Below are positions 23,916-33,225 of a stretch of 34,430 bases of DNA, piece after piece; position 1 is the first letter of the stretch; the number at the start of each line of letters is the position of its first letter. The notes beneath the pieces were generated by a model. The model saw only the letters and a program-made list of their open reading frames with translations. It was not told the origin of the DNA and did no database searches. The DNA is from Tychonema sp. LEGE 07203 (GTDB lineage: Bacteria; Cyanobacteriota; Cyanobacteriia; Cyanobacteriales; Microcoleaceae), in NCBI RefSeq assembly GCF_015207285.1, contig NZ_JADEXD010000056.1:1-34430 (forward strand), read 5' to 3'. Both the position numbers and the translations under genes were made by a program.

Positions 23916-26900
23916 TTGAGTCCCCGTTTCCCCGTTCAAGGTTTTACCCCCCCCGAAGAAAATACTGTACTGGATGCTCTGACTGGGGAAATTATAGGTG
24001 AAAGGGATCTCGACTACTCAGACAAAGATGCTTTAATCGGCGAAAGACGCGCATCCCAACTCGCACCAACAGTTTCAAATCCTAAAAAACCTCCCATCAT
24101 CCAAAGTGCCGCACTTAAATTTACAGACAGCAACAATCAACCAGTTCTCTTCATCACGGCTACCAATGTATTAGTAGATAACTTTGGCGACCCCGCAGGC
24201 AGCAGATTCAGCGACTTAACCGTAAAATTTTTCGTAGGCAGACAAGCTTACGAAGCAACAGTTTTGACAGACAAAAGTCGCAAATTGGCAAACAATCAAT
24301 TTGAAATAGCCGTTCTTGTTCCCAACACCGTACCGTTAGGTGAATCCCGCATCGTCATCAGCCGCCGTTCAAACGAAAAAGTTAGCCCAAATCCCTCAGA
24401 ACCAGCCAAAGAAGTTAAATACGATAGCAGTCCTTACCGAATAGAAAACAATACAGAATACATCTTTGCCGCGCAGTGGACAACAGATAAAATCGCAATT
24501 ATTAACGGTGCAAATCCCGAATCAGTCGTCACAGCTACTAATAGCAGCGACTTGTCCATTGCCAGCGTTTCTGTAGGCACGGATGATATACTCGATCGCC
24601 CGCGAGAACTAACTGTAACCAGTGATGGCAGCCGTGCTTATGTAGTAATGGATCGCTCAGCGCGCGTTGCTGTGGTCGATCCGATGACGCGGCAACAGAT
24701 AGATACTCAGCCCAATACCGCTGGTATCAACCCGATAAATTTGCCTAGCGGTTCAGAAGGTCGATCGATAGTCATAGACCCCCGCGACCAATACGCCTAC
24801 ATCGCAGACGGAAAAATCGGCAGCAACTCCATCTACGTTCTCGACATCAACCCATTTTCACCAACCTATCACCAAGTCACCCAAACCATCCCAGTCGGTA
24901 CAGCACCAAACGGTTTGCGGCAAATCGCCCTTAGCAGCGACGGCAAAAAACTATTTGTTACCGCACCAAACGGCGCGAACAGCAAGATTTACGCCGTTAA
25001 CATCGACCCCAAAGACCGACCCAGCAGCCCCAGTCAGAACCCCAAAAAGTGGAATCAATTAATCGGAACTATCGCAGCCGATGAAGGAGTAGAAGGAATA
25101 GCCAGCACAGTCAATCCCCTTGCGATGACCTTCACAAACAGTGGCAAAGATAGCAACGGATTTGGGGTATTGGACATTACTAATAATGACCCGGTGAGTT
25201 TTGCTGCTACCACCCGATATACAAATTTAGGGCTGGGTTCTGCTAACGATTATTTTGATGTAAATGAGGGAGTCGCGGTAACGGTACTGCCGGATGCCAG
25301 TTATGCCTTTGTTGTCGGCCGCAATTCCGACACGAAATTCTTCGGTCAAGAACTACCCAGCGTAGATGGAGACCCGCGAGCCGGCAGCAACATCGGCATT
25401 ATCAAAGACCCGCTGACAAATCCGCAATTAGTCGCGGGAACTAGACCAATTCCAGATGGATTCGCTACCGACTTAGCGCTGTCAAGTGATAGCAAGTTTC
25501 TTTACGCTTCCTATCCAAATTTAAGCGGTGCTGGCGGCAAAGTTTATGTTTTTGATGTGGAGGAATTTGTCAAAACGTTGACAAACCCCAGTCAATTCCA
25601 AGTAGATGCCAAAGGTCGGGGTGTTGGGCTGCCGTTGTTTGACAGCACTACGGCACGAACTGCTGCGGTTGCTGACTTGTCAGCGATTCCAATTGACAAT
25701 ATTAATCCAGCGGTTAGTATTGCTGCTGATTTTCAGATTCTGACCGATGCGAACAATCAATATACTTACGGCGTGCCGCCTGGTAGCAAGCGAGCTCCCG
25801 TTTCTGCAACTAATGCTCGCGGTTTGGCGGCGACACCGCTGGATTGGCTGGATTTAGTTGATGCTAATGATACAAAAGACTTGACTCCGACTTTTGAATG
25901 GAAGTTTGATGGACTGCCGACAGAAAACATTGAAGAAGTCAATCTCTTCGTCAGCGTGTTTGACGAAGGTGAGGGACTGTTGCCGTGGGATCAAGTAGTT
26001 GATTTACCCGACCCTAACGGTAACAAATTTCTCTCCGACCAAGGATTGAGCAAACCGCAGCAGTTAGGTTTACTGACAAAACCTTGGAACACATCTTCTT
26101 ACCACGGTCAAGAAAACGATTTCAACCCCAACCGGATTTTAACTGCAACGTGGCAGAAAGATAGCAACAATATCGGCAAGTGGACTTTCGATGGCGGTAA
26201 AACATTTACTCAGGGAACAAATACCAGCTTTACACTTCCTCCCAGTCTCAAATTGACTGCTGGCCAGGAGTACAATTGGGCTGTTGAAGCTTGGAATAAA
26301 GAAGGAAAACGCAACGAGGAGTTTGGTAATTTCTGGACGCCGCTACCGCCAGCCCTCAACGGTGACGATACCTTCAGCAGCGTCACCGTGCTGACTCACG
26401 GCTTTAAACCTCCATTTTTTAACGAGCCGGGAATTCCTTCAGAGTTTTACCAAATGGGTAACAGCATTGCCAATGCAGGTATCGACGGCGGCGGTTTGAT
26501 GATGAAGTACGACCTGCCTACAGGTTACTGGGTTCCAATTAACAAATATGGTGCAGTTTCCCCAGGCTTCCAAGCAGGTTTGAATCCCAAAACCGACCCA
26601 AACTATCTGACTAAGCTGGGAAGTTATATAGCTCCATACCTTGCCAAAAAACAACCGTTAGTCCTGCTGAATAACTGGTCAGAAAATAATGAATCGGCAG
26701 TTCCTGATTCAGGCTTCACAGAAGCGGCAGCAGATGCTTTCTTTACTTCCCTCGTGCAATTGGATGGAGTGCTGAAGAATAAAACCAGCCCTACCAAACA
26801 AGGTGCAGTTTTCAATTCGCCGCTGCACTTTGTTGGTTTCAGTCGGGGTACGGTTGTCAATAGCGAAATTATTCAGCGTTTGGGTACTTATTTTCCTGAT

Positions 26901-29285
26901 GCTGGCGGCAAACCCAACTCTGGTACTCGCGACCTTCAGATGACAACTTTAGACCCCCACGATTTCAACCAACCGTCGCTAAATGTGGTGACAAAAAATT
27001 TCGGTGATTTCCGCGAACCGAAAGTTCAGGTGTGGAAAAATGTTACTTTTGCGGACAATTACTATCAGACAGTCCCGAATTTATTGAGCGGTACACTTAC
27101 GCCTGTCGGTCGCAATATTCCCAATCTACCGTCTACCGAGAAGGGAACAGCCCCAAGACTTAAGTTTCCGCGAGAAGGTTGGAGGTCAGAAAATCCCAAT
27201 CCTAATGGTAAGCTGTTAGGAGAACCGGATTTGTCGGTTTTCTTGGGAACTAATAAAAATAACCCAGGTTATAATAAAAGCCGTGCTGGGTTTACGACTG
27301 ATCCTCTGATTAGACCGGGAGATGTACACGGACGTGTTGTGAGTTGGTACGGAGGAACATCCGACTTGTTTCCAACTAACTTTCCGTCCAATGAAAACTT
27401 AGAAGTTAATCCTGTATTTCGTCGGCGAGGGGATGGGTATCGGGAACAGTTGTTCGATAAAGACTTTTCATTTAGCAATAGTGTTTTGACAGGCCCGGCT
27501 CGCGTTAGCCCTTGGTATACACCGGAAAGCAAATTCCAACACGGTGTTGATACTGCTCCTTGGGAGGGAATTGGTACGGGCTGGTTTTATTCGGCTATGG
27601 GTGGCGGTTACAGTTCGCGCCCTAAAACAAATGTAGAGCGTATCCCGCTAGATTTTGACAATACTTATGATGCCAGGATGCGAGGAGACGCGGCGGTTCC
27701 TACTTTGTTTAATGGGAATTTTGATGCTGTTTTCGATCCGAAGGGAGTGACTCGAACTCCTTTGTCTAAGGGTCTACCTGGATGGTCGTTCCACAACGGT
27801 CAATCCGATCCAAATATTGATTTGGTTCAAAGTTTGGAAGACGTAAAGTCCATCAAAGGAAACAGCGAACCAAACTATGCCTTTAAGTTAGAAAGCAGCG
27901 GGGTGAAGGAAATTGTTCACAATCGGTTTGTTGTACCCGATTGGGGTGCCCTTCGATTTGATCTGCACGCACCAAAGATTGCCAATAGCTCTAAGGCCAA
28001 ATCTAAAGGTACGCTTGATGTGACTATTCGACCATCAGATCCATCAATTCCAGCGTTTTCTCAAACAATAACTCTTCAAAAAGCTGAAAATCAAACGGAT
28101 AGTAAGGAAGCTCCTTCTACTTACCTAGCAGATCAATTCAAAGTAGATTATGGGATAAAAGGCTTTGAATCTTTCAATGTTGACGTACCAGAAAGACTGC
28201 GCGGTCAGCCGGCAACCGTTGAATTCAAGCTCGAAGCATCTATTCCTGTCTATCTAGATAATGTCTTTTTTCAAAGCGAATCGCTGAAGTTTGGCAATCC
28301 TAATAATGCTAGAACCGAGTTGAATAACACCTATCAAACTAACTATTTGATAGAGAAGCCTCAATATACTCTTTCGTACAATGCTGACAAAAATACACCT
28401 AACTGGGTTAGCTGGGTACTTGACAAAGGTTGGGCAGATGGCAAAGCAGGCAGAGCAGCAGAGAAATTCGCTGAAGATCCTCAATTGCCTGGATCAAGTT
28501 TCTATAAGGTTCAGAATGATGATTACGACTTTGAGCCTCAGATTGCGGAAAAATACACTAAGCAGGAATATAATCGGTTTTTGTGGGGAAAGAAAGCTTT
28601 CTTCCTTTCAGCTCGCGGTCACTTGACTCCTTCAGCAGATCGCCAAAGAAGCATTAAGGATAACCTAGCCACGTTTTTGACCACAAATATTATACCTCAA
28701 GATACCAAGCAAAACTCAGGGGTTTGGGCAACTCAAGAAGGACAACTTCAAAAACTTGCAAAAAAAGATTATCAGTTCGTCCTCTTTGCAGGAGGTTCCG
28801 GCCAAGGTGGCGACAAAGTAACCTACGGGCCTCTACCTGCAAATGAAAATGTAATCGGAGTTACCCCGATTCAAAGGGGAGATGCTAACCCAAACCAATT
28901 TGCCAATTTTCATCCAGGAACAGATACCACAAATCCAACAAATATTCAAGTACCGGATGCACTTTGGAAGGTTGTCTTAGGCTTTTCGCCCCAGAACAAA
29001 TCTGAGTATCCCGACATCCACTTTGCCTGGTGGATACCTAACAATTCCTACAGCATTAAAAATTTGCTCGACTACACAAATCCCATTAAGACTCCAGATG
29101 GTCTTGCACCAAAAACAGGAAATCGAGCGTGGAACGATCAAGCCTTTACCATCTCGATAGAAGCTTTGGAAGGCAGACTTAACAAAGATTTACCGAAAGA
29201 CAGTCTATACGATTTTCTTTCTAATATCCCCAATTCTGCTGCCAAGAAAAAACTCAAGGAAGTGAAGTCTATCCTTCCAGGATAA
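23916..29285 (+). CDS. Giant beta-propeller / alpha-beta-hydrolase-like / DNA-RNA non-specific nuclease fusion
   Basis: 1789 codons open from a TTG. Parts in order: an Ig/TIG-like unit (about 50-150); a YVTN/YncE-like beta-propeller (about 176-560; AYVVMDRSARVAVVDP, GRSIVIDPRDQYAYIAD); an Ig-like unit (about 640-810); a hydrolase-like domain with LTHGF (826-830) and nucleophile elbow GFSRG (S976), then TTLDPHDF; a carbohydrate-binding-like region (about 1265-1480); and a C-terminal NUC endonuclease. The last shows ARGHLTPSADRQRSIKDN (1566-1583; general base H1569), TNIIPQ, N1600 and E1608, as in NucA-type enzymes, but with Ala for Asp of DRGH. No signal peptide, RTX repeats or ribosome site are visible. 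The upstream N-terminus is cut by a TAA at 23841. Role unknown; exported or toxin-like use is inference. Confidence 0.75.
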   Translation: MSPRFPVQGFTPPEENTVLDALTGEIIGERDLDYSDKDALIGERRASQLAPTVSNPKKPPIIQSAALKFTDSNNQPVLFITATNVLVDNFGDPAGSRFSDLTVKFFVGRQAYEATVLTDKSRKLANNQFEIAVLVPNTVPLGESRIVISRRSNEKVSPNPSEPAKEVKYDSSPYRIENNTEYIFAAQWTTDKIAIINGANPESVVTATNSSDLSIASVSVGTDDILDRPRELTVTSDGSRAYVVMDRSARVAVVDPMTRQQIDTQPNTAGINPINLPSGSEGRSIVIDPRDQYAYIADGKIGSNSIYVLDINPFSPTYHQVTQTIPVGTAPNGLRQIALSSDGKKLFVTAPNGANSKIYAVNIDPKDRPSSPSQNPKKWNQLIGTIAADEGVEGIASTVNPLAMTFTNSGKDSNGFGVLDITNNDPVSFAATTRYTNLGLGSANDYFDVNEGVAVTVLPDASYAFVVGRNSDTKFFGQELPSVDGDPRAGSNIGIIKDPLTNPQLVAGTRPIPDGFATDLALSSDSKFLYASYPNLSGAGGKVYVFDVEEFVKTLTNPSQFQVDAKGRGVGLPLFDSTTARTAAVADLSAIPIDNINPAVSIAADFQILTDANNQYTYGVPPGSKRAPVSATNARGLAATPLDWLDLVDANDTKDLTPTFEWKFDGLPTENIEEVNLFVSVFDEGEGLLPWDQVVDLPDPNGNKFLSDQGLSKPQQLGLLTKPWNTSSYHGQENDFNPNRILTATWQKDSNNIGKWTFDGGKTFTQGTNTSFTLPPSLKLTAGQEYNWAVEAWNKEGKRNEEFGNFWTPLPPALNGDDTFSSVTVLTHGFKPPFFNEPGIPSEFYQMGNSIANAGIDGGGLMMKYDLPTGYWVPINKYGAVSPGFQAGLNPKTDPNYLTKLGSYIAPYLAKKQPLVLLNNWSENNESAVPDSGFTEAAADAFFTSLVQLDGVLKNKTSPTKQGAVFNSPLHFVGFSRGTVVNSEIIQRLGTYFPDAGGKPNSGTRDLQMTTLDPHDFNQPSLNVVTKNFGDFREPKVQVWKNVTFADNYYQTVPNLLSGTLTPVGRNIPNLPSTEKGTAPRLKFPREGWRSENPNPNGKLLGEPDLSVFLGTNKNNPGYNKSRAGFTTDPLIRPGDVHGRVVSWYGGTSDLFPTNFPSNENLEVNPVFRRRGDGYREQLFDKDFSFSNSVLTGPARVSPWYTPESKFQHGVDTAPWEGIGTGWFYSAMGGGYSSRPKTNVERIPLDFDNTYDARMRGDAAVPTLFNGNFDAVFDPKGVTRTPLSKGLPGWSFHNGQSDPNIDLVQSLEDVKSIKGNSEPNYAFKLESSGVKEIVHNRFVVPDWGALRFDLHAPKIANSSKAKSKGTLDVTIRPSDPSIPAFSQTITLQKAENQTDSKEAPSTYLADQFKVDYGIKGFESFNVDVPERLRGQPATVEFKLEASIPVYLDNVFFQSESLKFGNPNNARTELNNTYQTNYLIEKPQYTLSYNADKNTPNWVSWVLDKGWADGKAGRAAEKFAEDPQLPGSSFYKVQNDDYDFEPQIAEKYTKQEYNRFLWGKKAFFLSARGHLTPSADRQRSIKDNLATFLTTNIIPQDTKQNSGVWATQEGQLQKLAKKDYQFVLFAGGSGQGGDKVTYGPLPANENVIGVTPIQRGDANPNQFANFHPGTDTTNPTNIQVPDALWKVVLGFSPQNKSEYPDIHFAWWIPNNSYSIKNLLDYTNPIKTPDGLAPKTGNRAWNDQAFTISIEALEGRLNKDLPKDSLYDFLSNIPNSAAKKKLKEVKSILPG

Positions 29286-29301
29286 CTCACCTGATAACTG
29301 C

Positions 29302-29329
29302 AATAGACTTCCCATCAGGGAAGTCTATT
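29302..29329. terminator. Strong hairpin terminator between convergent genes
   Basis: AATAGACTTCCC (29302-29313) pairs perfectly with GGGAAGTCTATT (29318-29329) around ATCA, followed on the plus strand by TATTTACCTT. It starts 17 bases after the large gene's stop and 9 bases beyond the end of the pentapeptide gene, so it can serve both strands. Confidence 0.85.
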
Positions 29330-29337
29330 TATTTACC

Positions 29338-30414
29338 TTAGCTATTGTTCCGCACGCTGCCATCGGGCATTAGGGTTTCCTCAAAATAGCAATCTCGGAA
29401 GTCGCCCCCGAAAACACGATCGTTTTTCACCCCGAAGTCGGCTTCCCGGAAGTCTGTTCTGGTCAACTTGGCTTTTTGAAAATAAACACTGTGTAACATA
29501 GCTCCCTTGAAGGTTGCCTCCGTCAAATTATTGGAGATAAAGCTGAAACTGCCTATTCTTGCCTTATTAAATTTGGCTCTACTGAAATCGGCACACCAAA
29601 AACTCCCCTCAGCGAACCCAGCTCCCGTCAAGTCAGCTCCGCTCAAATTGGCAAAATCAAAAACTGATTGGAAGATACGGGTTTCCCGCAAAATAGCATT
29701 GCTCAAATCTGCTCCTTCAAAATTGCTTTGATCGAAATCAACCCTAGTCAAGTCAGCTCCTCGCAAAATCACTCCATTCATGTAGGGTCCGAGCTCTTGG
29801 ATACTACTATTACGCAAAATAATACCGCTCAAATCCAATCCTTTTAATTGTCCGAGCTCCCAAGACCTGCGTTCCCGGCTGCAATTGGGACTCTCTACTA
29901 TCAAGCCGCTGAAATTTCTTTCCCCAGCCGCATAACGGTTGATGATATCTGTAAATAGCATCTTTTCCATTTGGAAAATAGCGGTATCTATCTGCGCTCC
30001 CTGAAAGTTAGCACCTTCAGTATTCGCGTCAACCAAGAATGTCATGCTAAAATTTGCCGAGCTACAATTAGCATCAATCAACTGAACATCACTCAAATCA
30101 GCTCCCCACAAATTAGCGCGACCCAGATTAGCAGCTTCCAGGTCAACCTCTCGTAAGTCCGCATCACTGAGGTCAGCTTCTTCTAAGCAAGCATGACTTA
30201 AGTTAGCGTACATCAGGTTAGCAGTGCTCAGGTTAGAAGAAGCTAGATGCGCTCCGCTGAGATTGGTTTCTCTCAAATTAGCACCCCTCAAATCAGCACC
30301 ACTGAGTTCGATGCCACTCAAGTTCATGTTTGCTAGATTGGCATCGACTAAGCTGATTTCCGAGAAATATCTCTCGCCATCGGCATAGCGTCTGAGCAAT
30401 TCTTCAGCGTCCAT
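29338..30414 (-). CDS. Pentapeptide-repeat protein with two capped repeat blocks
   Basis: A 358-residue protein made mostly of A(D/N)LXX-type five-residue repeats, which fold as a right-handed square beta-helix. The first block (about 20-130) follows an N-terminal cap, LLRRYADGERYFSEI. The second (about 190-345) follows a nearly identical cap, IINRYAAGERNFSGL, so the unit seems to have been duplicated. Many cyanobacterial members have no known role; some relatives elsewhere mimic DNA and protect gyrase. No signal peptide or membrane segment is seen. It converges with the nuclease-bearing large gene, but nothing shows a functional link. Confidence 0.9.
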   Translation of the reverse strand: MDAEELLRRYADGERYFSEISLVDANLANMNLSGIELSGADLRGANLRETNLSGAHLASSNLSTANLMYANLSHACLEEADLSDADLREVDLEAANLGRANLWGADLSDVQLIDANCSSANFSMTFLVDANTEGANFQGAQIDTAIFQMEKMLFTDIINRYAAGERNFSGLIVESPNCSRERRSWELGQLKGLDLSGIILRNSSIQELGPYMNGVILRGADLTRVDFDQSNFEGADLSNAILRETRIFQSVFDFANLSGADLTGAGFAEGSFWCADFSRAKFNKARIGSFSFISNNLTEATFKGAMLHSVYFQKAKLTRTDFREADFGVKNDRVFGGDFRDCYFEETLMPDGSVRNNS

Positions 30415-30494
30415 AACTATCCTAGTAAAGGTCTTTTATGTTTACACTATCGATCATACTTTATTCACGCAGGAGAGCTCCTATTTCTTACAGC

Positions 30495-30516
30495 AAAAAG
30501 GTGCGCCTCGCGCACC
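30495..30516 (-). terminator. Rho-independent terminator of the PBP2 gene
   Basis: On the minus strand GGTGCGC-GAG-GCGCACC is followed by TTTTTGC, about 48 bases after the PBP2 stop. The stem of seven G-C-rich pairs and the T5 run make a standard terminator. The hairpin resembles a small dispersed palindrome common in cyanobacteria. Confidence 0.85.
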
Positions 30517-30563
30517 CTACATCACAAAATATGAACGGTAAACAGTCACCAATTAACTAATGA

Positions 30564-32378
30564 CTAGAAAGGTTTATTAGTAGGTTTAAAACCCTGCTTT
30601 TGAAAATAGGTTCTAAATACCTCTTGAGCAATTGGTGCCGCCGATACAGAACCAAATCCGCCGCCTTCAACAATAACTGCGATCGCAACTTCCGGTTTGT
30701 CAGCGGGAGCAAAACCTACATACATAGAATTGTCAGGATGTCCGGGCATTTCCACAGTTCCAGTTTTACCAGCACTTAAAGGAATAGTACCGTCATTCAT
30801 GGCGCGGGCTGTACCTTTTTTAACCACGTCAATCAATCCTTGTTTAACGACGTTTAAAGTAGCAGGTTTAATAGCAGTTTTGATTTTTTTAGTGATGGGC
30901 GTATTGGTTTGAGAAGCCAACAAATGTGGCTGCACTCGCGAACCACCGTTGGCAATAGTTGATACCATCACTGCCAATTCTAGGGGAGTACAGAGTACCA
31001 AACCCTGACCGATCGCCATTGTCACCGTATCGCCAACATACCAATCTTCCCCGTACATTTTCTGTTTCTCTGATGGGATCGGAACTTGACCGTGATTGGC
31101 TGCATCCAGGCCCAAAAGCTCTAAATTAATCGTGCCGCCAATGCCCATTTCCTTAGCCCATTTCGCCATTTGTTCGGGTCCTGCTGCCATACCTACTTGA
31201 TAGAAAAATGTATTGCTGCTGTAGGCCAGAGCATCGCGGAAACCGATAACGCCGTAACCGCCGCTGTGTTCGTTAAAGGTAATTCCGCCGATCGTAATTG
31301 AAGAAGAAGTGCCCACAGTCGAGTCAGCAGAAAACTTGCCAGACTCGATCGCGGCTACAGAAGTTACAATCTTAAAAGTGCTGCCGACTGGATAGCCTTG
31401 AACAGCCCGATTTAAAAAAGGTTTTTCTGGCCCTTGGAGCCGATCCCATTCTTTTTGAGTTACCTTGCGGGTGAAAATATTGGGATCAAATGTCGGCCAA
31501 CTAGCCATTGTTAAAAGCGCTCCGGTTTTCACGTCGATCGCCACAACTGCACCCAGGCGATCGCCCAAAGCCTTTTCGGCAGTTTTCTGCATATCTAAAT
31601 CTAAAGTTAGCTGCACGGGTTTGCCGGGAACAGGATCTTTTACACCTAAATCTTGAATTTCCTCGCCCTTAGCATTCACCTCGATCAAACGGCTTCCCCA
31701 AACGCCTTCTAAAGTTTTATTGGCTAATTTTTCAACTCCCATCTGACCGACAATCATTCCCATCGGATATGTAGGATTAGCTTTTAATTCGTCTAAAGTA
31801 GCTTCGCCGACGTATCCCAAAAGGTGAGCTGCTAACTGCTGGTTGGGATTGTCTCGGCTCGATTCGGAGCGAATTTCAACTCCCTGCAAAGTATTAGCTT
31901 GTTCTCCCAAGGCGACGAAAGTACCGACATCGATATCTTTGCTAATTCGCACTGGTAGGGCAGATTTGTAGCCTGCTTCCTCGATTTTTTTGAGAATTTC
32001 GGCCGCGGGAAGTTTGACGATCGGGCCGAGTGTGGCCGCGACTTCTTGCCACTCTTTGATCGATCGCTCTTTCGGCCACAGATAGACCGATCGAGATACG
32101 CGGTTAGCCGCAAAAATTTTGCCGTTGCGGTCTAAAATTTGACCGCGGTTCGCTGCTACCGAAACAGGGCGAATGCGGTTATTTTCCGCCCGCTGTCGGT
32201 TGTAAGCTCCCTGTACCAGTTGCAGTTCGGCGAGACGAAATACCGGCAGCGTCACCAAGGTAGTGACTACCAGCATAAAAACCATCACTTGGAACGATCG
32301 GCTGCGCTGCCGCCCTGCATTATCGAAGCCATTTTTATCGAATCGGACTTTAGAGTTAAAAGAAAAATCGCCAGCCAT
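30564..32378 (-). CDS. mrdA: Penicillin-binding protein 2 (elongasome transpeptidase)
   Basis: A 604-residue class B penicillin-binding protein. A short cytoplasmic part precedes one membrane anchor (about 28-50), the dimerisation domain (about 75-240) with RGQILDRNGKIFAAN, and the transpeptidase domain. The active-site motifs are S333-T-F-K336, S387-S-N389 and K538-T-G540. It cross-links peptidoglycan during side-wall growth with RodA and MreBCD, outside the cytoplasmic membrane. EIQDLGVKDPVPGKPVQLTL and GYPVGSTFKIVTSVAAIESG favour PBP2 over PBP3/FtsI. I chose ATG at 32378 (MAGDFSF) over a TTG nine codons upstream. No rodA or mre gene is in the window. A terminator follows. Confidence 0.88.
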   Translation of the reverse strand: MAGDFSFNSKVRFDKNGFDNAGRQRSRSFQVMVFMLVVTTLVTLPVFRLAELQLVQGAYNRQRAENNRIRPVSVAANRGQILDRNGKIFAANRVSRSVYLWPKERSIKEWQEVAATLGPIVKLPAAEILKKIEEAGYKSALPVRISKDIDVGTFVALGEQANTLQGVEIRSESSRDNPNQQLAAHLLGYVGEATLDELKANPTYPMGMIVGQMGVEKLANKTLEGVWGSRLIEVNAKGEEIQDLGVKDPVPGKPVQLTLDLDMQKTAEKALGDRLGAVVAIDVKTGALLTMASWPTFDPNIFTRKVTQKEWDRLQGPEKPFLNRAVQGYPVGSTFKIVTSVAAIESGKFSADSTVGTSSSITIGGITFNEHSGGYGVIGFRDALAYSSNTFFYQVGMAAGPEQMAKWAKEMGIGGTINLELLGLDAANHGQVPIPSEKQKMYGEDWYVGDTVTMAIGQGLVLCTPLELAVMVSTIANGGSRVQPHLLASQTNTPITKKIKTAIKPATLNVVKQGLIDVVKKGTARAMNDGTIPLSAGKTGTVEMPGHPDNSMYVGFAPADKPEVAIAVIVEGGGFGSVSAAPIAQEVFRTYFQKQGFKPTNKPF

Positions 32379-32575
32379 ATTAATTAATCTGCTCTTTTTA
32401 TCCAACTAACAGGTAGATACGGTTGCCATCCGGATTTTTTGGCGGAAGATGCAACCATTATAACTTCTCACTCTTTAGTTACAGACATAAATTCTACCGG
32501 TTGGCAGACGAATCTGCCAGATTTTGTGATTAAAGTAGCTTTTAAATATCATCTTTTTGTGACAATTCAAATTTT

Positions 32576-32583
32576 AAGGAGGT
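32576..32583 (+). promoter_or_regulatory. Ribosome-binding site fixing a GTG start
   Basis: AAGGAGGT ends nine bases before GTG at 32593. A second GTG at 32588 is in another frame, so this site decides the start of the holin-like gene. Confidence 0.8.
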
Positions 32584-32592
32584 ACGGGTGCT

Positions 32593-32952
32593 GTGGAACC
32601 GATCGATTTTTTGATTGCTTGGCTGGTGACGGGCAGCAGCTTGCTGCTAATTTCTCAACTGCCGATCGGCGTGGAAATTGACAGCACACCGAAAGCACTA
32701 ATTTCCGCTGCGGTTTTGGGACTTTTGAATGTTTTAATTTTGCCAATTTTGAAAGCAGTCTTTTTTGTGCCGAACTTGCTGACGCTGGGATTGCTTTCGG
32801 GCGCGTTTGCTTTTGTAATGAACGCGATCGTTTTTGCCTCTGCTGCAAAGCTAGTTGAAGGATTTCGCCTGCGGATGGGCCTGTGGAGCGCGGTATTGGG
32901 GGCGATCGCCTTGGCAGCAGTTAGTAGCTTTATCAATGGTGCGCTGATTTAG
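32593..32952 (+). CDS. Phage holin family 4-2 (YvlD-like) membrane protein
   Basis: A 119-residue protein with four hydrophobic segments: FLIAWLVTGSSLLLISQL, ALISAAVLGLLNVLILPIL, LTLGLLSGAFAFVMNAIVFA and GLWSAVLGAIALAAVSSFI. The order, the short linkers and LNVLILPILK fit the Phage_holin_4_2/YvlD family, which despite its name is a common chromosomal membrane protein of unknown role. The start is GTG behind AAGGAGGT. It is divergent from PBP2, with about 200 bases between them. Confidence 0.8.
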   Translation: MEPIDFLIAWLVTGSSLLLISQLPIGVEIDSTPKALISAAVLGLLNVLILPILKAVFFVPNLLTLGLLSGAFAFVMNAIVFASAAKLVEGFRLRMGLWSAVLGAIALAAVSSFINGALI

Positions 32953-33115
32953 CAACTTCCCCAGAAAAAGGGCGATCGAAATCGCCCGATATTGCCACAC
33001 CTTACCTTGCGCGTTTCGTTTCTCTAGAACCGATTTCAATCGCGGAATATTCCTTCTTCCCTCGAACCTCTTCCTGATGACGTTGTACCGAAAGCTCGGA
33101 GGCGACAGCAAAACA

Positions 33116-33222
33116 TGACTGATGACTGATGACTGATGACTGATGACTGATGACTAGCCTTCGGCTTCGCTATTCGGCTAAAATGACGTTGGACTACTGA
33201 CTACTGACTACTGACTACTTCC
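33116..33222. repeat. 7-base tandem repeats (TGACTGA, TGACTAC)
   Basis: About five TGACTGA units (33117-33153) and four TGACTAC units (33193-33220) flank AGCCTTCGGCTTCGCT, a small palindrome-like piece. They lie downstream of the NanE-like gene. Confidence 0.85.
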
Positions 33223-33225
33223 TTC

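Noticed and set aside
29338-30414. Immunity protein for the NUC-bearing large protein
   Set aside because: Pentapeptide proteins are common stand-alone genes; the gene is convergent, not co-transcribed, and NucA's known inhibitor belongs to another fold.
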